Source: Salminus brasiliensis
Taxonomy: Eukaryota; Chordata; Actinopteri; Characiformes; Bryconidae
NCBI RefSeq assembly: GCF_030463535.1
Contig: NC_132880.1
Coordinates: 40,057,842 to 40,121,841, forward strand
Direction: 5' to 3'
DNA length: 64,000 nt
The position numbers and the translations under genes are program-made. Below, piece by piece: positions 12,127 through 22,800 of this stretch (positions are counted from its first letter, which is position 1; the number at the start of each line of letters is the position of its first letter). The notes below the pieces were generated by a model that was not told the origin of the DNA, did not search any database, and saw only the letters and a program-made list of their open reading frames with translations.

Positions 12127-14384
12127 ATGGCCTGGGTTTGGTTGTCCAAATGTCTGCTCCTCCTGAGCGTGAACTGGTGCGCTGGAGCAAGTGTGGAGGT
12201 GTCGCCTGGCATGGAAGACAGAGATTGGGAGTGGGGCTCTGGTCTGCAGGAGCTTCTGCATAGCTTCCCTGCTGACAGCCCCTTCGTAACAGAGACGCCT
12301 GAACATCCAGCCAACTGCACTCAACGCTTCTGGCTGCCCCCATCTTCCCCTGTATGCTGGGATGACATAGCAGGGCCGGAGGAGTTTGAGAAGACCCGTC
12401 TGCTGGTGCTGCAGAACCGCGCGGCTCTACAGGCCGTGTCCCAAGCCAGCGGCCTAGAAGACGGGGGAGCCTCCTATGATCAGCAAGCCAGGGAGGACAT
12501 CCAGGGAGTCCAGGCCGACCACGTCAACATTGAGCAGACAGCAGACTCCATGCAAAAGGTCTTTGTGAGCCTGGACGAGAAAAGGAAGGAGGGCGGGCAA
12601 CACTATACCTTTTCCAGGTAACTCCAGTGCCTGTACTTAAAATGGGAATATGACATAGAATATTTCATAAGATCATAAGCAAAATAGAAATGTCCAATAA
12701 GTATGTTCATTTGTACACTCCATACCTGGATGGGGCTCCTTTACCACAAATTACTGCATCAGTGCGGTGTGGCATGCAGGCAATCAGCTTGTTGCACTGC
12801 TGAGATGTTATTAAAGCCTAGGTTGCTTTGAAAGTGGCCTTCAGCTCACCTGTATTGCTGGGTTGGGTGTTTCTAATCTTCCTGTAGTATATAGGAAGGT
12901 TCTAGGTTCTAGAAAATGTGACCTGTAGAGATATTCGAAATTTTACAGGACGACATTTACAGGAATGTTTCAGTGCAGTCCTGTGGGAAAAAGAATCTTT
13001 GTCTTTGAATGATCATTTTCTGATAACCGTACGTCAGATTGATCCTAAAAGCACAAGCAACTTAATTGGATATAGTGTTAGGCTTGCTCCTGAAAAATGT
13101 CATGCTTCTACCTCGAAGGTTTTGGGACAATAAACATTTTTTACTTTGACCATAACAACAACAACAATAATAATAATAATAATAATAATAATAATTATAA
13201 GAACTATAATAATAGTAATAAGATTACAAAGAACAGTAAGTTGACTTTTCCAAGCCAACTTAATAAAATGTCTGGTTTCCATGATCCACATTGTGATATG
13301 TTCCAATGCACCCTGATCATGATACTTATTTTTGTTCGACACAATACACTAAAAGTGCTGTGTTTAAAATACTATAAATACATAATGCTAATTCCTTTTG
13401 ATCAGCTATGATGTTATTATGACGTTAATGTTTTATATGTGATATTGTTTCATTATTATCCCAAAGCACTTTTGGAGCCCACCAACCCTGCTGAATTCCT
13501 ATTTTCCTTATCCCTATAAAGCAAATGTCTGAGGAAAATGATATGAAGCCCACCAGCACTGCTGAATTCCCATTTTCCTTATCCCTATAAAGCAAATGTC
13601 TGAGGAAAATGATATGAAGCCCACCAGCACTGCTGAATTCCTATTTTCCATATCCCTATAAAGCAAATGTCTGAGGAAAATAATTTAAAGCCCACCAGCA
13701 CTGCTGAATTCCTAATTTCCTTATCCCTATAAAGCAAATGTATGAGGGAAATGATTTGAAGCCCACCAGCACTGCTGAATTCCTATTTTGCCAACTGCCA
13801 TTAAGTAAACTTCTGAAGAAAATGATTTGAAGCCCACCAGCACTGCTGAATTCCTTCAGAATGATGTAAGATGTGGAAAAGACACGTCAGCACTTGTCCC
13901 TATGCGTGAATAAGTGCGCTGTTCAAACAGGAGGCGTTTATTCCACACTGATCTTACCGTTTAAAAAGTGCTTTATGGTGTCTCACTGTTCACTACAGCA
14001 ATGCATATTTCACATATTTCACATAGTCCACACTGTACAGTGACGAATACGTGCACCTTTATCCACCTTTTATCCTTTTATATTGTGTCTAACTGCAGTA
14101 AAGCACAACCTGGTAGATTGTTCAGCAAAAGATGATCCAGTCTTTTGTTGTCAAATTTCAAAGACTACTGATCTGAAGCTTAAACCCTGCTACAAGTTCA
14201 GTTCAATGCAAATGAAAGACTACATTTTCTCCTTCTGTTCAGTTTAAAGGAGCAGATTGCAGATACTGTGGACTCCATCAACGGCAGGGATGAAATAGCA
14301 GCACTTCTGGAACAGCGCCTTTCTAATCTAGAGCGGAGCTTGGACACCATGCAGCATCGACTAGCCAGACTGCTGGCCCAGTGA
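12127..14384 (+). CDS. Small secreted coiled-coil protein, two exons, function unknown
   Basis: The exons are 12127-12617 and 14243-14384, joined in phase 2 (donor CAG/GTAACT, acceptor CTGTTCAG), giving 210 residues. The start was chosen at 12127 because an acceptor (TTTTCTTATTAG) ends at 12116 and the ATG has a strong Kozak context (AGGATGG). An upstream in-frame ATG at 12043 would lie in the putative intron. Residues 1 to about 22 (MAWVWLSKCLLLLSVNWCAG...) form a clear signal peptide. The mature part has two cysteines (C64 within an NCT glycosylation sequon, and C77 in SPVCWDD). A long helical section follows from about 84 to 210, with a leucine-rich heptad-like end (LLEQRLSNLERSLDTMQHRL). 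There is no membrane span or known domain. It may be an oligomeric extracellular protein, but I do not recognise the family. The first exon is markedly GC-richer than its surroundings. A poly(A) signal lies about 200 bp downstream. Confidence 0.85.
13152..13195. repeat. (ACA)(ATA) trinucleotide microsatellite
   Basis: CAA units change to TAA units within the intron of the secreted-protein gene. Confidence 0.9.
13476..13856. repeat. 71-bp minisatellite, about 5.4 copies
   Basis: Units begin AGCCCACCAGCACTGCTGAA at 13476, 13547, 13618, 13689, 13760 and 13831, exactly 71 bp apart. The last copy is partial. Copies 1-4 are nearly identical. Copy 5 keeps both ends but diverges in the middle (CCAACTGCCATTAAG). 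The array lies in the only intron of the secreted-protein gene, with no spacers between units. Confidence 0.97.
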
Positions 14385-14585
14385 ATGGTGTTAAAATAGA
14401 AAATTCACGTTACACTCGAGTGCAGTGCAAGTCTGAGATGAATGAAGCCGGATTTGACACAAAGCACATTTAGTGTATTTAGTCCCTCTCTGTTGTGTAT
14501 TTCTCATTTTGCTGTTTTTTTTTCTCCTGGTACAGCATCATTAATCCATTTATGTCCAACAACTAATTTTAGTACACTCTTAAAA

Positions 14586-14705
14586 TAATAAAGGTGCTAT
14601 AAAGGGTTCTTTGAGCGAGTCATCTTTGTAAAACAGATGTGTGTGTGAGAAGAACCTTTCAAATGTGGTTGTTTACATTTACCAATGTAAAGGTTCTTCA
14701 CTTAC
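14586..14705. mobile_element. Short palindromic element, family B (GGTTCTTT/AAGAACC)
   Basis: AAGGTGCTATAAAGGGTTCT at the left is mirrored by AAGAACCTTTCAAATG and AAAGGTTCTTC at the right. Related copies are at about 9886-9990, 46728-46830, 51798-51876 and 63125-63215. Confidence 0.5.
14587..14592 (+). terminator. Candidate poly(A) signal for the secreted-protein gene
   Basis: AATAAA lies 203 bp past the stop codon, at the left edge of a family B element. The element may therefore supply the signal. Confidence 0.4.
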
Positions 14706-14732
14706 GTCTTTTCAGTTATTTTATGGCAGTAT

Positions 14733-14917
14733 TTTTCAACCCTGGTCCTGGAGGCCCACTGCCCTGCACTTTTTAGTGTTTTATCTGCTCCCAACACACC
14801 TAATCAAACAAATCAGCTGATCAGCAGCCCATTCTAGAGAGAAAGTGGGTGTGTATAAGCAGAAAAAGCACTACAATGTGCAGGGCAGTGGGCCTTGAGG
14901 ACCAGGATTGAGAAACA
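14733..14917. mobile_element. Inverted-repeat MITE, about 185 bp
   Basis: The left arm (TTTTCAACCCTGGTCCTGGA, then GGCCCACTGCCCTGCACT) is the reverse complement, with few changes, of the right arm (GTGCAGGGCAGTGGGCCTTG, then AGGACCAGGATTGAGAAA). The element would fold into a long hairpin. It is a widespread fish MITE type. Confidence 0.8.
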
Positions 14918-14929
14918 CAATGGCATCGT

Positions 14930-16550
14930 TCAACCATCCTTGGACAGCATCTTTATTATTAAGAATAAATATGTTAACGAAAATGCCACAGAACTTGTTC
15001 TGATTGGTCTAAAGCGACGTGTTGCTTGGTTATATATACATGGACATCTAACAGTATTTATTTCATGTAATTGCCTTACATTTATTCACAGATTTGGTTC
15101 CAGACATGATAAATAACTTAATAAAAACTGCAATAAATTAACAGCAATAAATCTCTTCTGGGAAGGATTTCACAAAAGTACCTTAGCACAAAGATAATGT
15201 TTTAAGGAATTACAAAAAATTTAATAACAGCTGCAAAATCACTGTGATACAGCACCTCTGTCGTTGCTACTCTGAGCTCAGCACCCAGCTAATGTGCCTT
15301 ACCTGGGCAGGACAACTCTTGTGAGAACTGCGGAACATTTGTGTACAGTCCTGTAGTATTACTCTACCACATCAGTTCACATGCTCGTTTCAGTGACGGG
15401 TCTGTATGTCTGTTTCTGCAGAAAAGAGGGTCTTTTAGGGGGTGGCTTAAGACGAGAATTCCATTTCCTGACTGTAGGAGGAGCCCAAGAGCTAGAAATG
15501 ACAATTACCGCATAACGCTGCTTAAAATGGTCAGGCGAGGGTCACTCTGCAGCTATGACCCCAAAATATGATTAGAGTAGTGCCCAGTCAAGCTCAGAGA
15601 ACATGTGGACCCTAGTGGTTTAAGGGCTATAGACCTGACAATGGATTAAAAATAATGCTTAACAATTTAAATATCTTTCGCTGTTCAACAAAGCTGGAGT
15701 ACAATTACTGCGTTCAAATAATTACTAAACTTATAACTAAAAATTGTTCATTCATCACTTTAGTTATCAGTTTTTCAGCTGTATGACAAGCTTAGTAACC
15801 AAGAAGAAGAAACCAAATGTTTATTGTTGGCAACTACATACCAGTCATACAGTACAATATACAAAACATCCAATTTCAAGTAAAAAGATTCACAACTTTG
15901 AAATTCAGTGCATGCCCTCACCTCCAGCTACAGAATAATAAAGCTCTACTCTCAAACCAGCTGGAGTGTCCACACATCAGGAATGAATGGTGATCTCTAA
16001 TTAATCTGCTATGATTTTAGATCTGCAGTCTGTCCAGGTATCACATATTTAAAAAAAACAAACAAACAACAAAAAAAAAAACATCAAATCACATGAAAAG
16101 GAGATGAGGGGGGGGGGGGGGTCAGATCAAAATCAATAGAACAATGTGCACCTTGACATAGACAATTATTTTCCTCAGCAGTGACAAAAGGTCACTCAAT
16201 AGTATGAGCAAAATGTCCCTTCAAGCACACACAGAGACCATGTTAACGCCCTGAGCAGCACTACTTCGAATGAAACTGCGACTCAGACCTGAGCCAGCTT
16301 TGACTAGATATGAATAAAGTTATGGATCATGTGGGTGATAAGAGCAGTTCCTTAAAGAACCATAGTAAGACAGAGCAGAAACAACTGCTATCACAGAACC
16401 TGGGTACCTAGGTTTTCTGCATATAGCCTACAAACAGTTCAGTGGGTGAGGTCAGTTCAGTGAGTGATTAGGCGGCCAGTAACAAAATCTACCAGTATGG
16501 AACGGAGAAAGAAAAAAATATATACAGGAGTGGGTTTCCCAAAGGCACCT
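14930..16550. other. Non-coding interval between convergent genes
   Basis: It lies between the ends of the secreted-protein gene (+) and chrac1 (-). The right part is probably chrac1 3'UTR. It holds an A-rich tract near 16050-16085 and a run of about 14 G at 16108-16121. No further exon was seen. Confidence 0.5.
15820..15825 (-). terminator. Candidate poly(A) signal for chrac1
   Basis: TTTATT on the plus strand (AATAAA on the minus strand) about 970 bp beyond the chrac1 stop codon. Other weaker candidates exist, so this site is only a suggestion. Confidence 0.3.
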
Positions 16551-16791
16551 TAGCACAAAGCTGTCTCTTCAATGGTCAAGCAAGCATCACATTGCCCACT
16601 CTGTCTGCCAATTAACACCAAGATGCTTTTGGGAAACTGGGCACAGAAAACTAAGATGTGGAGAAGTGAGAAACACAACATCCTGGGTTTCATCCATCTC
16701 TCTCTGCTGTGAAGAAGGAGAGGTTTTTGAACCCGTTTAATGTTGAAGAAACAGATTCTCATAATGCCAGTTTGTGGGATGCACAGTACTG

Positions 16792-19229
16792 TCAGTTCTC
16801 GTCATCTTCCTCCATTTGCTCCAGGGACTTGAGGTAATCCCCAGCCAGGATCTTCTTTGGAAGAATATCTGGAGGAGAGAAATGTTCCAAGAACTTTTCA
16901 ATAACATTTTTGGAGTGTTTTGATTTACAATTGCCATTTTAGAGAAACTCGCTGATTTAAGATTTGTTTACAGTGGGGGATAAGGGGACGTGCAGTAAAC
17001 CTACATGTTTTCTGAGTTAATTCTAACGGTTAAATAGCAGTAAATCAAAAAAATAACAGGTTCCTTGGGTACTATTTGCTTTGGATATTTAGGATATTTG
17101 CTTAGTTGTTTTCATGCTAAAATTTTGTCTGATAACTTGCAAGGGAACCTTTAGAGGCAATTTTGACAATTCTATCTCTAGAAAGATGCACCAAGCCCAT
17201 TAGACCACTGCAAATGACAGTCTACATCAAGAAGGTCAATTCTACAGTATATATAAACTCTGAATATTTATCTGAAAAAGCTGGGTCTTGATTTGCTTGT
17301 AATCCACCGATAATAAAATGATAACCGTCAGAATCATTCTAATCTATTCCCACATGAATCTCTGCTAACATACTGTCTGCAATAAGGCCATGACGAGGAG
17401 AAAGCTCTCACCTGTAAGAAACTGAAAGGTTTCCGTCTCTTCTGCAGTGTTCGCCAGATCAGTGTACGACAGCGTGTTCGTCTCTTTACCAGATCCATTA
17501 TTGAACGAGCACAGAGCCAAATGCTGAACGAAAAGCTCCTAGGAAGAAATTCATTCAAGACAGGTGATTAATGAAGAAGCAAATTAAACACTTTATTATT
17601 ATATTCACCTTCTGTTCAACTGCACAGTATTATGTCGCACACTTTTGGCACTCCACACTAAACCATGTGGAGAACACTGCACACCAGCACTTCTTCAATA
17701 GGCCTATTTTTCATATTGTGTGTATTTACAGTATATACACTACACTGATATATACACTACGTTTCTTCCAAAACCAAGAGTATTAAAGAAACTAAGCTTT
17801 TTACTAGATTAAAGAGCATAGCTGTGAGGATTTTATTGCATTCAGTGACAAGAGCATTAGTGATGTTAGTGATTAGTGATTAGATATTGGATGATCATTA
17901 CTTCACCTCAACATCAAAATATTGGATGGAGCACAAACCATCATTCCAGAGAACGCAGTTCCACTGCTCTACAGATCAATGCTGGAGGGCTTTACAACTC
18001 CGTAACTCACACCTGGCATTAGACATGGTGCCAATGGGTTCATGCTGATCTGCTCCAGGAGATTCCTATTCTACTGCCAATACGTCCCTACAGGAACTAG
18101 ACAAGCTGTGTGTGTGCACATTTACGTCAGCAATAGGTGCAACTTAAAGTAGCTGAATGCATTAATAAGAAGGGCTAATGAGGGGCTATGAAGGGCTCCG
18201 GGCTAATGAGGACAGGGGATTCGATACCTGGGCTCGGCAAGCTGTCACTGTTGGGCCTTGAGCAAGGCCCTTCACCCTCTCTGCTCTGCGGGTGCTGAAG
18301 TTAGCTGCCCAATGCTCTGTGTGCGTGTGTGCTCACTGCCCCTAGTTCACTAGTGTGTGTATGTGTGTATTCACTACCACAGATGGATCAAATGCAGAGG
18401 ACACATTTCACTGTACTTAGTACAGGGACAAATACGTGCACCTTTACCTTATATCGCCGCAGTCCAATGAAAAGCATGTATCTCCAAACAGGACCTTTAC
18501 AAGTGGACTTTTAATGGAAGTCAATGCAAAAGATTTTGCAGCGTTTCTATTGGTCCATTCATCCAGAAGTATCTACACAGAGTATAGAGCAGCTAGCTAA
18601 AGGGGGTTCAAAGGATGGAAAAAAACTAAAAGTGGACAATGCATGTTTTTCATTGGTCAGCAGCGATCACTTGCTATTCCTAGCAATATATAAACGTGAA
18701 TAAGGTCAATATTTTAGCTTTATTTTATTTTTATTTTTTTTACATTATTATTATTATTATTATTTTAACATATTTTAGTCAGTGACCTGAGCATTTTACC
18801 ACTCTCTGTATGAATGTACGTATGAGACTAATAAACCTGAAGCTAATTTGAGGCTAATCCTGTCAACAAGGAGACAGGGCAGTGCGACCACAGTAAGGTT
18901 AAAGGTAATACGCAGTTTTAAGCCACATTATATTTAATGATATTACATATTACTGAGAATGAACATACGTCCAACATTCAACTTTCCATCAGGTTTCTAC
19001 ACAATCTGGATCCAACACCCCACTGCACACTTAACCTGCGGCGCTCAGCGCGAGACAGAGCCGTAAAGCAAGTTACCGTCGCCTTCGTCGTCAAGAAAAG
19101 AGCATCCTGGTTGATACATGAAACATCTGGGGAGCTTTTCATGATCAGTTTAACGCGCGAAACGGGAAGAGAGATGGTTTTGTTATTAAGCGTCCGCTCA
19201 TCCTTGCTCTCCACGCTTTTTTCCGACAT
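16792..19229 (-). CDS. chrac1: Chromatin accessibility complex protein 1 (CHRAC15), histone-fold subunit
   Basis: There are three minus-strand exons: 19229-19077, 17538-17412 and 16868-16792, in phases 0 and 1, with GT/AG borders. Together they give 118 residues (human is about 131). The protein starts MSEKSVESKDERTLNNKTIS. The histone fold spans about residues 19-100, with the family landmarks SLPVSRVKLIMKSSPDVSCI, TKATELFVQHLA, NTLSYTDLANTA and FLTDILPKKILAGDYLK. It ends in a short acidic tail (EQMEEDDEN) that is shorter than in mammals. In the family, CHRAC1 pairs with POLE3 (CHRAC17) as an H2A/H2B-like dimer that helps the ISWI-ACF1 remodeller slide nucleosomes in the nucleus. The gene is head-to-head with crtc2. 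Intron 1 holds a family A transposon and a SINE. Confidence 0.95.
17819..18170. mobile_element. Family A TIR element, truncated at both ends
   Basis: Internal landmarks are present: GAGGATTTTATTGCATTCAG, GGATGATCATTACTTCACC, CATTCCAGAGAACGCAG and CACCTGGCATTAGACATGG. Both terminal repeats are missing. It lies in chrac1 intron 1, directly left of a SINE. Confidence 0.7.
18185..18455 (+). mobile_element. tRNA-derived SINE (same family as 39.7 kb), 5'-truncated
   Basis: It starts at the B-box region (GGATTCGATACCTGGGCTCG) and continues with CACTGTTGGGCCTTGAGCAA and CCCTTCACCCTCTCTGCTC. The tail is GAGGACACATTTCACTGTAC followed by ACAAATACGTGCACCTTTAC. The A-box part is lost. It lies in chrac1 intron 1. 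Confidence 0.75.
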
Positions 19230-19872
19230 CTTTTCAAAAACTTGCGTTTGCGGTTGCGTTCAGCGGAAGTACATCTGCAGGCTTGGAGACGCGAGAGCGA
19301 GGGCAACATGGGAAATGTAGTTTCTCACTAATTTATTTCGCATTTTGCGGCGTTCATAAACAAACACTTTGCACGCCGTGTTGTCGCTTTAAAAACATTA
19401 AAAGTACAATTTTGGAGTAGAAAAAAAAATATTTAGAAACATAAACCATTCGCTCGCTTTAAACCATCGTTCCGTAAATCTAACAATCCCTTACTACAAG
19501 TGAATAAATTGTTAGTAATTTGAGGAAATGATTTTTGGCCTCTACATTTATTTTTCTACCTTGAAATATTAGGAGCTCCGTCTTATGCACAGCCAGTCGG
19601 ACAGTAGTTTGCTGCAAATCGCACACACTAAAAACTACATTTCCCAGAATGCGCGGTGTTGTTTTTCCCATTCACCTGCAAGAAAACACTGCGTAGTTGT
19701 AGTTTTGGGAGATCGCTTTCGTAGGCTGTCACGGACATTCATCTGACGTTCAGGACTACATTGCCCGTAAGTGTGTTTCCTTTGACTCTGGAGACTGTTT
19801 CTCTCTCGGGTTACTGTAGGCGTTTTGGTTCGGGGAGGGTAAGTTTCAGTTTTATGGGCTCTGATGAAGAAC
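19230..19872. promoter_or_regulatory. Divergent promoter between chrac1 and crtc2
   Basis: Only 643 bp separate the two start codons, and there is no TATA box at a typical place. Three exact ACTAYRNNNCCCR motifs are present: 19321-19309 on the minus strand (ACTACATTTCCCATG), 19634-19652 on the plus strand (ACTACATTTCCCAGAATGC) and 19755-19767 on the plus strand (ACTACATTGCCCG). This is the binding pattern linked to ZNF143/THAP11-HCFC1 at vertebrate housekeeping and bidirectional promoters. A TGACGTT half-CRE lies at 19744. Shared use by both genes is inferred. Confidence 0.7.
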
Positions 19873-22800
19873 ATGGCAGGAACGAGCGCCGGAGCTGCAG
19901 GACACGGGCAGTGGTCTGTCTGTGCAGGGTCTTCATCTTTGACAAGCAATCCACGCAAGTTTAGCGAGAAGATCGCTTTGCACACTCAGCGACAAGCTGA
20001 AGACACCGCCGCTTTCCGAGAGGTTATGATGGACATCACTTCCACTAGGGTGAGTCAGAGCGAGTTGGAAGAGGCCGTAACTTTACTTTTGCTGACCTAA
20101 CGGATTACTGGTCCTCCTATCTCTCAGCAGCTCGGCGAATCTCAGACCTAAATGCTGTTGGCTGAAATGTGAAGCTTGTAGAAAGTGTTTAGACATTCCC
20201 AGATCTCAAATAACCTGAACCAGTCTGTCCTTCCAGCATCAGTCAGTAGGAACTGAAGTTTGTTAAGTGCTTTTCATCTTTTGATGATCATTTAAGGCCT
20301 AAAAACAAAAGGTTAAAGCTGGAAAGTGAAAGCTGTGAGCAACAGAAAACAGTTTGCTGAGTTTCCTGAAAGCATCGAAGTTTTAAGATCCTAATCCTGA
20401 TGCAGGCTCTACCATTTAACACGGGTTTCCCTGCTTTTGGGAAGCCCGGCCCAACCCTGAAACAAAATAAGCCTGTAACATAATAATGTGTGTGCAGTTT
20501 AATTAAAAGATTCAAGTCATCTGAATGTTGGCACATGCCAAGCATAAGCCCCATTCCCCTATTCCCCTACCAGTCCAGTCTAGTCAGGTCAAGTCTAATT
20601 TATTTGTATAGTGCTTCTTACAACTGTTGTTGTCACAAAACAACATTACACCATCAGGAGTTAGTAAAAGACAGAAAAATAAAACATAGAAAAATAAATA
20701 AATAATAAAAAAGACCCCCAGTGAGCAAGCCAAGCTGATAGGTATTGCATTCAGATGCCTCGTTTTGATTAGTGACAGTAGAAGTGAGAGATATGACAAA
20801 AATATAATATCACAATAATTACAAACATGTTTGTGATGCACAAAATGAATCCCAAAAAATGCACTTATGCACACACCCACATTTATTTCTTTTATAAATA
20901 AAAAGAAATAGAGCGTGTGTACCTGCATCCAAATATCACTGTTAATAAGTATTCTACTAAATGTACATGGCTGCAGTGTTTTTATTTTACACAATTTCTT
21001 GCCTTGATTTTAAATACTGATCAGCCGAAACAATAAAACCACTGATGTGAATTAAAATTACTAACAATGAATCTAGTAGGAAATTTGGGCAAGCATAAGA
21101 ATCTGAGCCACTTTGACTGGCTCAGAGCATCTCCAACTGCAGGTATTATGGGTTTCATAACCTGCAGTGGTCAGTACCTACCAAAAGTTGGATTGTGTTG
21201 ATACTGTGTTACAGGTTTGCTCAACCTAATAAAATGCTACTTTAATATATATTGTGATTTTCTTACACCCCTAACCACAAGTGGTATTAAAAAGGACAAC
21301 ATGTGAAACCGCAACAGGGTCATGGGTGCCCAAAGCTCATTGATTTGATCCATGGAGGCCCCACCTCCCAGTTTACAGGCCTTAAAGTAACTTCTGCAAA
21401 CAATTTGGTGCCAGATACCACAGGATGCCTTCAGAGCTCTTGTGAAGTTCATGCCGTGTGGGGTCAGAGCTGATTTTAGCAGCTGCTTTGACCTGCACAA
21501 TATTAGGCATTAGGTGGTTTTAATGATATGGCTGATTGGTGTACACTACCTCTGGGATGAAACATGCAGTTGGTCAGTGTGTTTAAGGAATACAATATCC
21601 TAATTGACTGCGGCAATGCGGTTCTAAGTTGTGATAATTTTCTGCTGTATTGGCATTGCCACAACCCTCAGTTAGAGGTGGGAAAACACTCAAATGTGAA
21701 GTGAATAGATATTCCATTTCAGGACCAGTCAATTAAACGATGCTCCAGAGGTGGCATTTATAAAGCATTTATAGGGATAGATACACTACAGCACAAGAGC
21801 TGTATTATTGCAGATACAACACACGCATTGTTCTCACACTTGAAATCACACAGCTAAACACATCCAGGGTTTTTAAAGGTTTACAGAACCAGCCTGGCAT
21901 AGTTTGTGGATTTAAAAACCAGTGTTGTGAAATCTGACACCTCAGTCTGATCATGTCAAGTGGTCTCTATGCAAAATACAGGCTACTCATGCAGTGCTTG
22001 TTGTGAAAGTGGAATATTGAGTTAGTTTGTGTAAGGAGTGTGTAGTATCAGCAATGCTCACTGAGTATAGTGTCAGACCTGCATCTGTACCCTACTGTGC
22101 TATTGCTTACCTGCACTGTGCAGTAGATTTAGGCATTGACTTAAATGTTAACGGGCACCATGCACAACATTGATTTCCAGATTTGTAGTATCAGTTCATG
22201 CCATTGCTCTGAATGACAACTATCCAATCGTTGACTCTTTAGATTCAGGCTCAGAGACTTCGACAAGCCAAAAGTCTGGCTTCCTACTACGGGGGATCCC
22301 TGCCAAATGTCAATCAGATATCAAAATGTTCCACAGAGTCTCAGGTTAGTTCCTCCCACACACAGCTTGTTACTTTGCCACTTGTAATGTCTCGTCATTA
22401 CTGGAGTTAACCAAGGCCATAGGCCCATTATGCCAATATCACATGGATTCAAAATCATATGAAAGAGATGATTAATATTTTTACATTTTCCCCATTAGAT
22501 TTTATTGTACGCTTATTTATGATGTTTTATTAACTCTGTGAAATTTGTATTGCATCCTTAGTCTTTGTTTTTAATTTTACAAAATGAACATGTAAACAAG
22601 CTTTTCATCATATTCTGTCAGCACGATTTGGATTTGTTGACAGTACATAGCAACATGAACTATCAGCACACCAAATAAACACACTGGTTAGATGGCTTTA
22701 GTCCTCATAGCAACATGAATATATGCTAGATATCAAGGTGAAGGTACAATTCAGCCTGTAAATATTTACTCAGTGACACAGTGCCATTTTTGTTATTTCA

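Noticed and set aside
13476-13856. Regularly spaced repeats that might suggest a CRISPR array
   Set aside because: The units are directly tandem with no unique spacers, in a vertebrate intron; it is a minisatellite.
19698-19711. Fourth ACTACA-like motif in the divergent promoter (TGTAGTTTTGGGAG)
   Set aside because: The ACTACA and CCC halves are in the wrong order for the ACTAYRNNNCCCR pattern.
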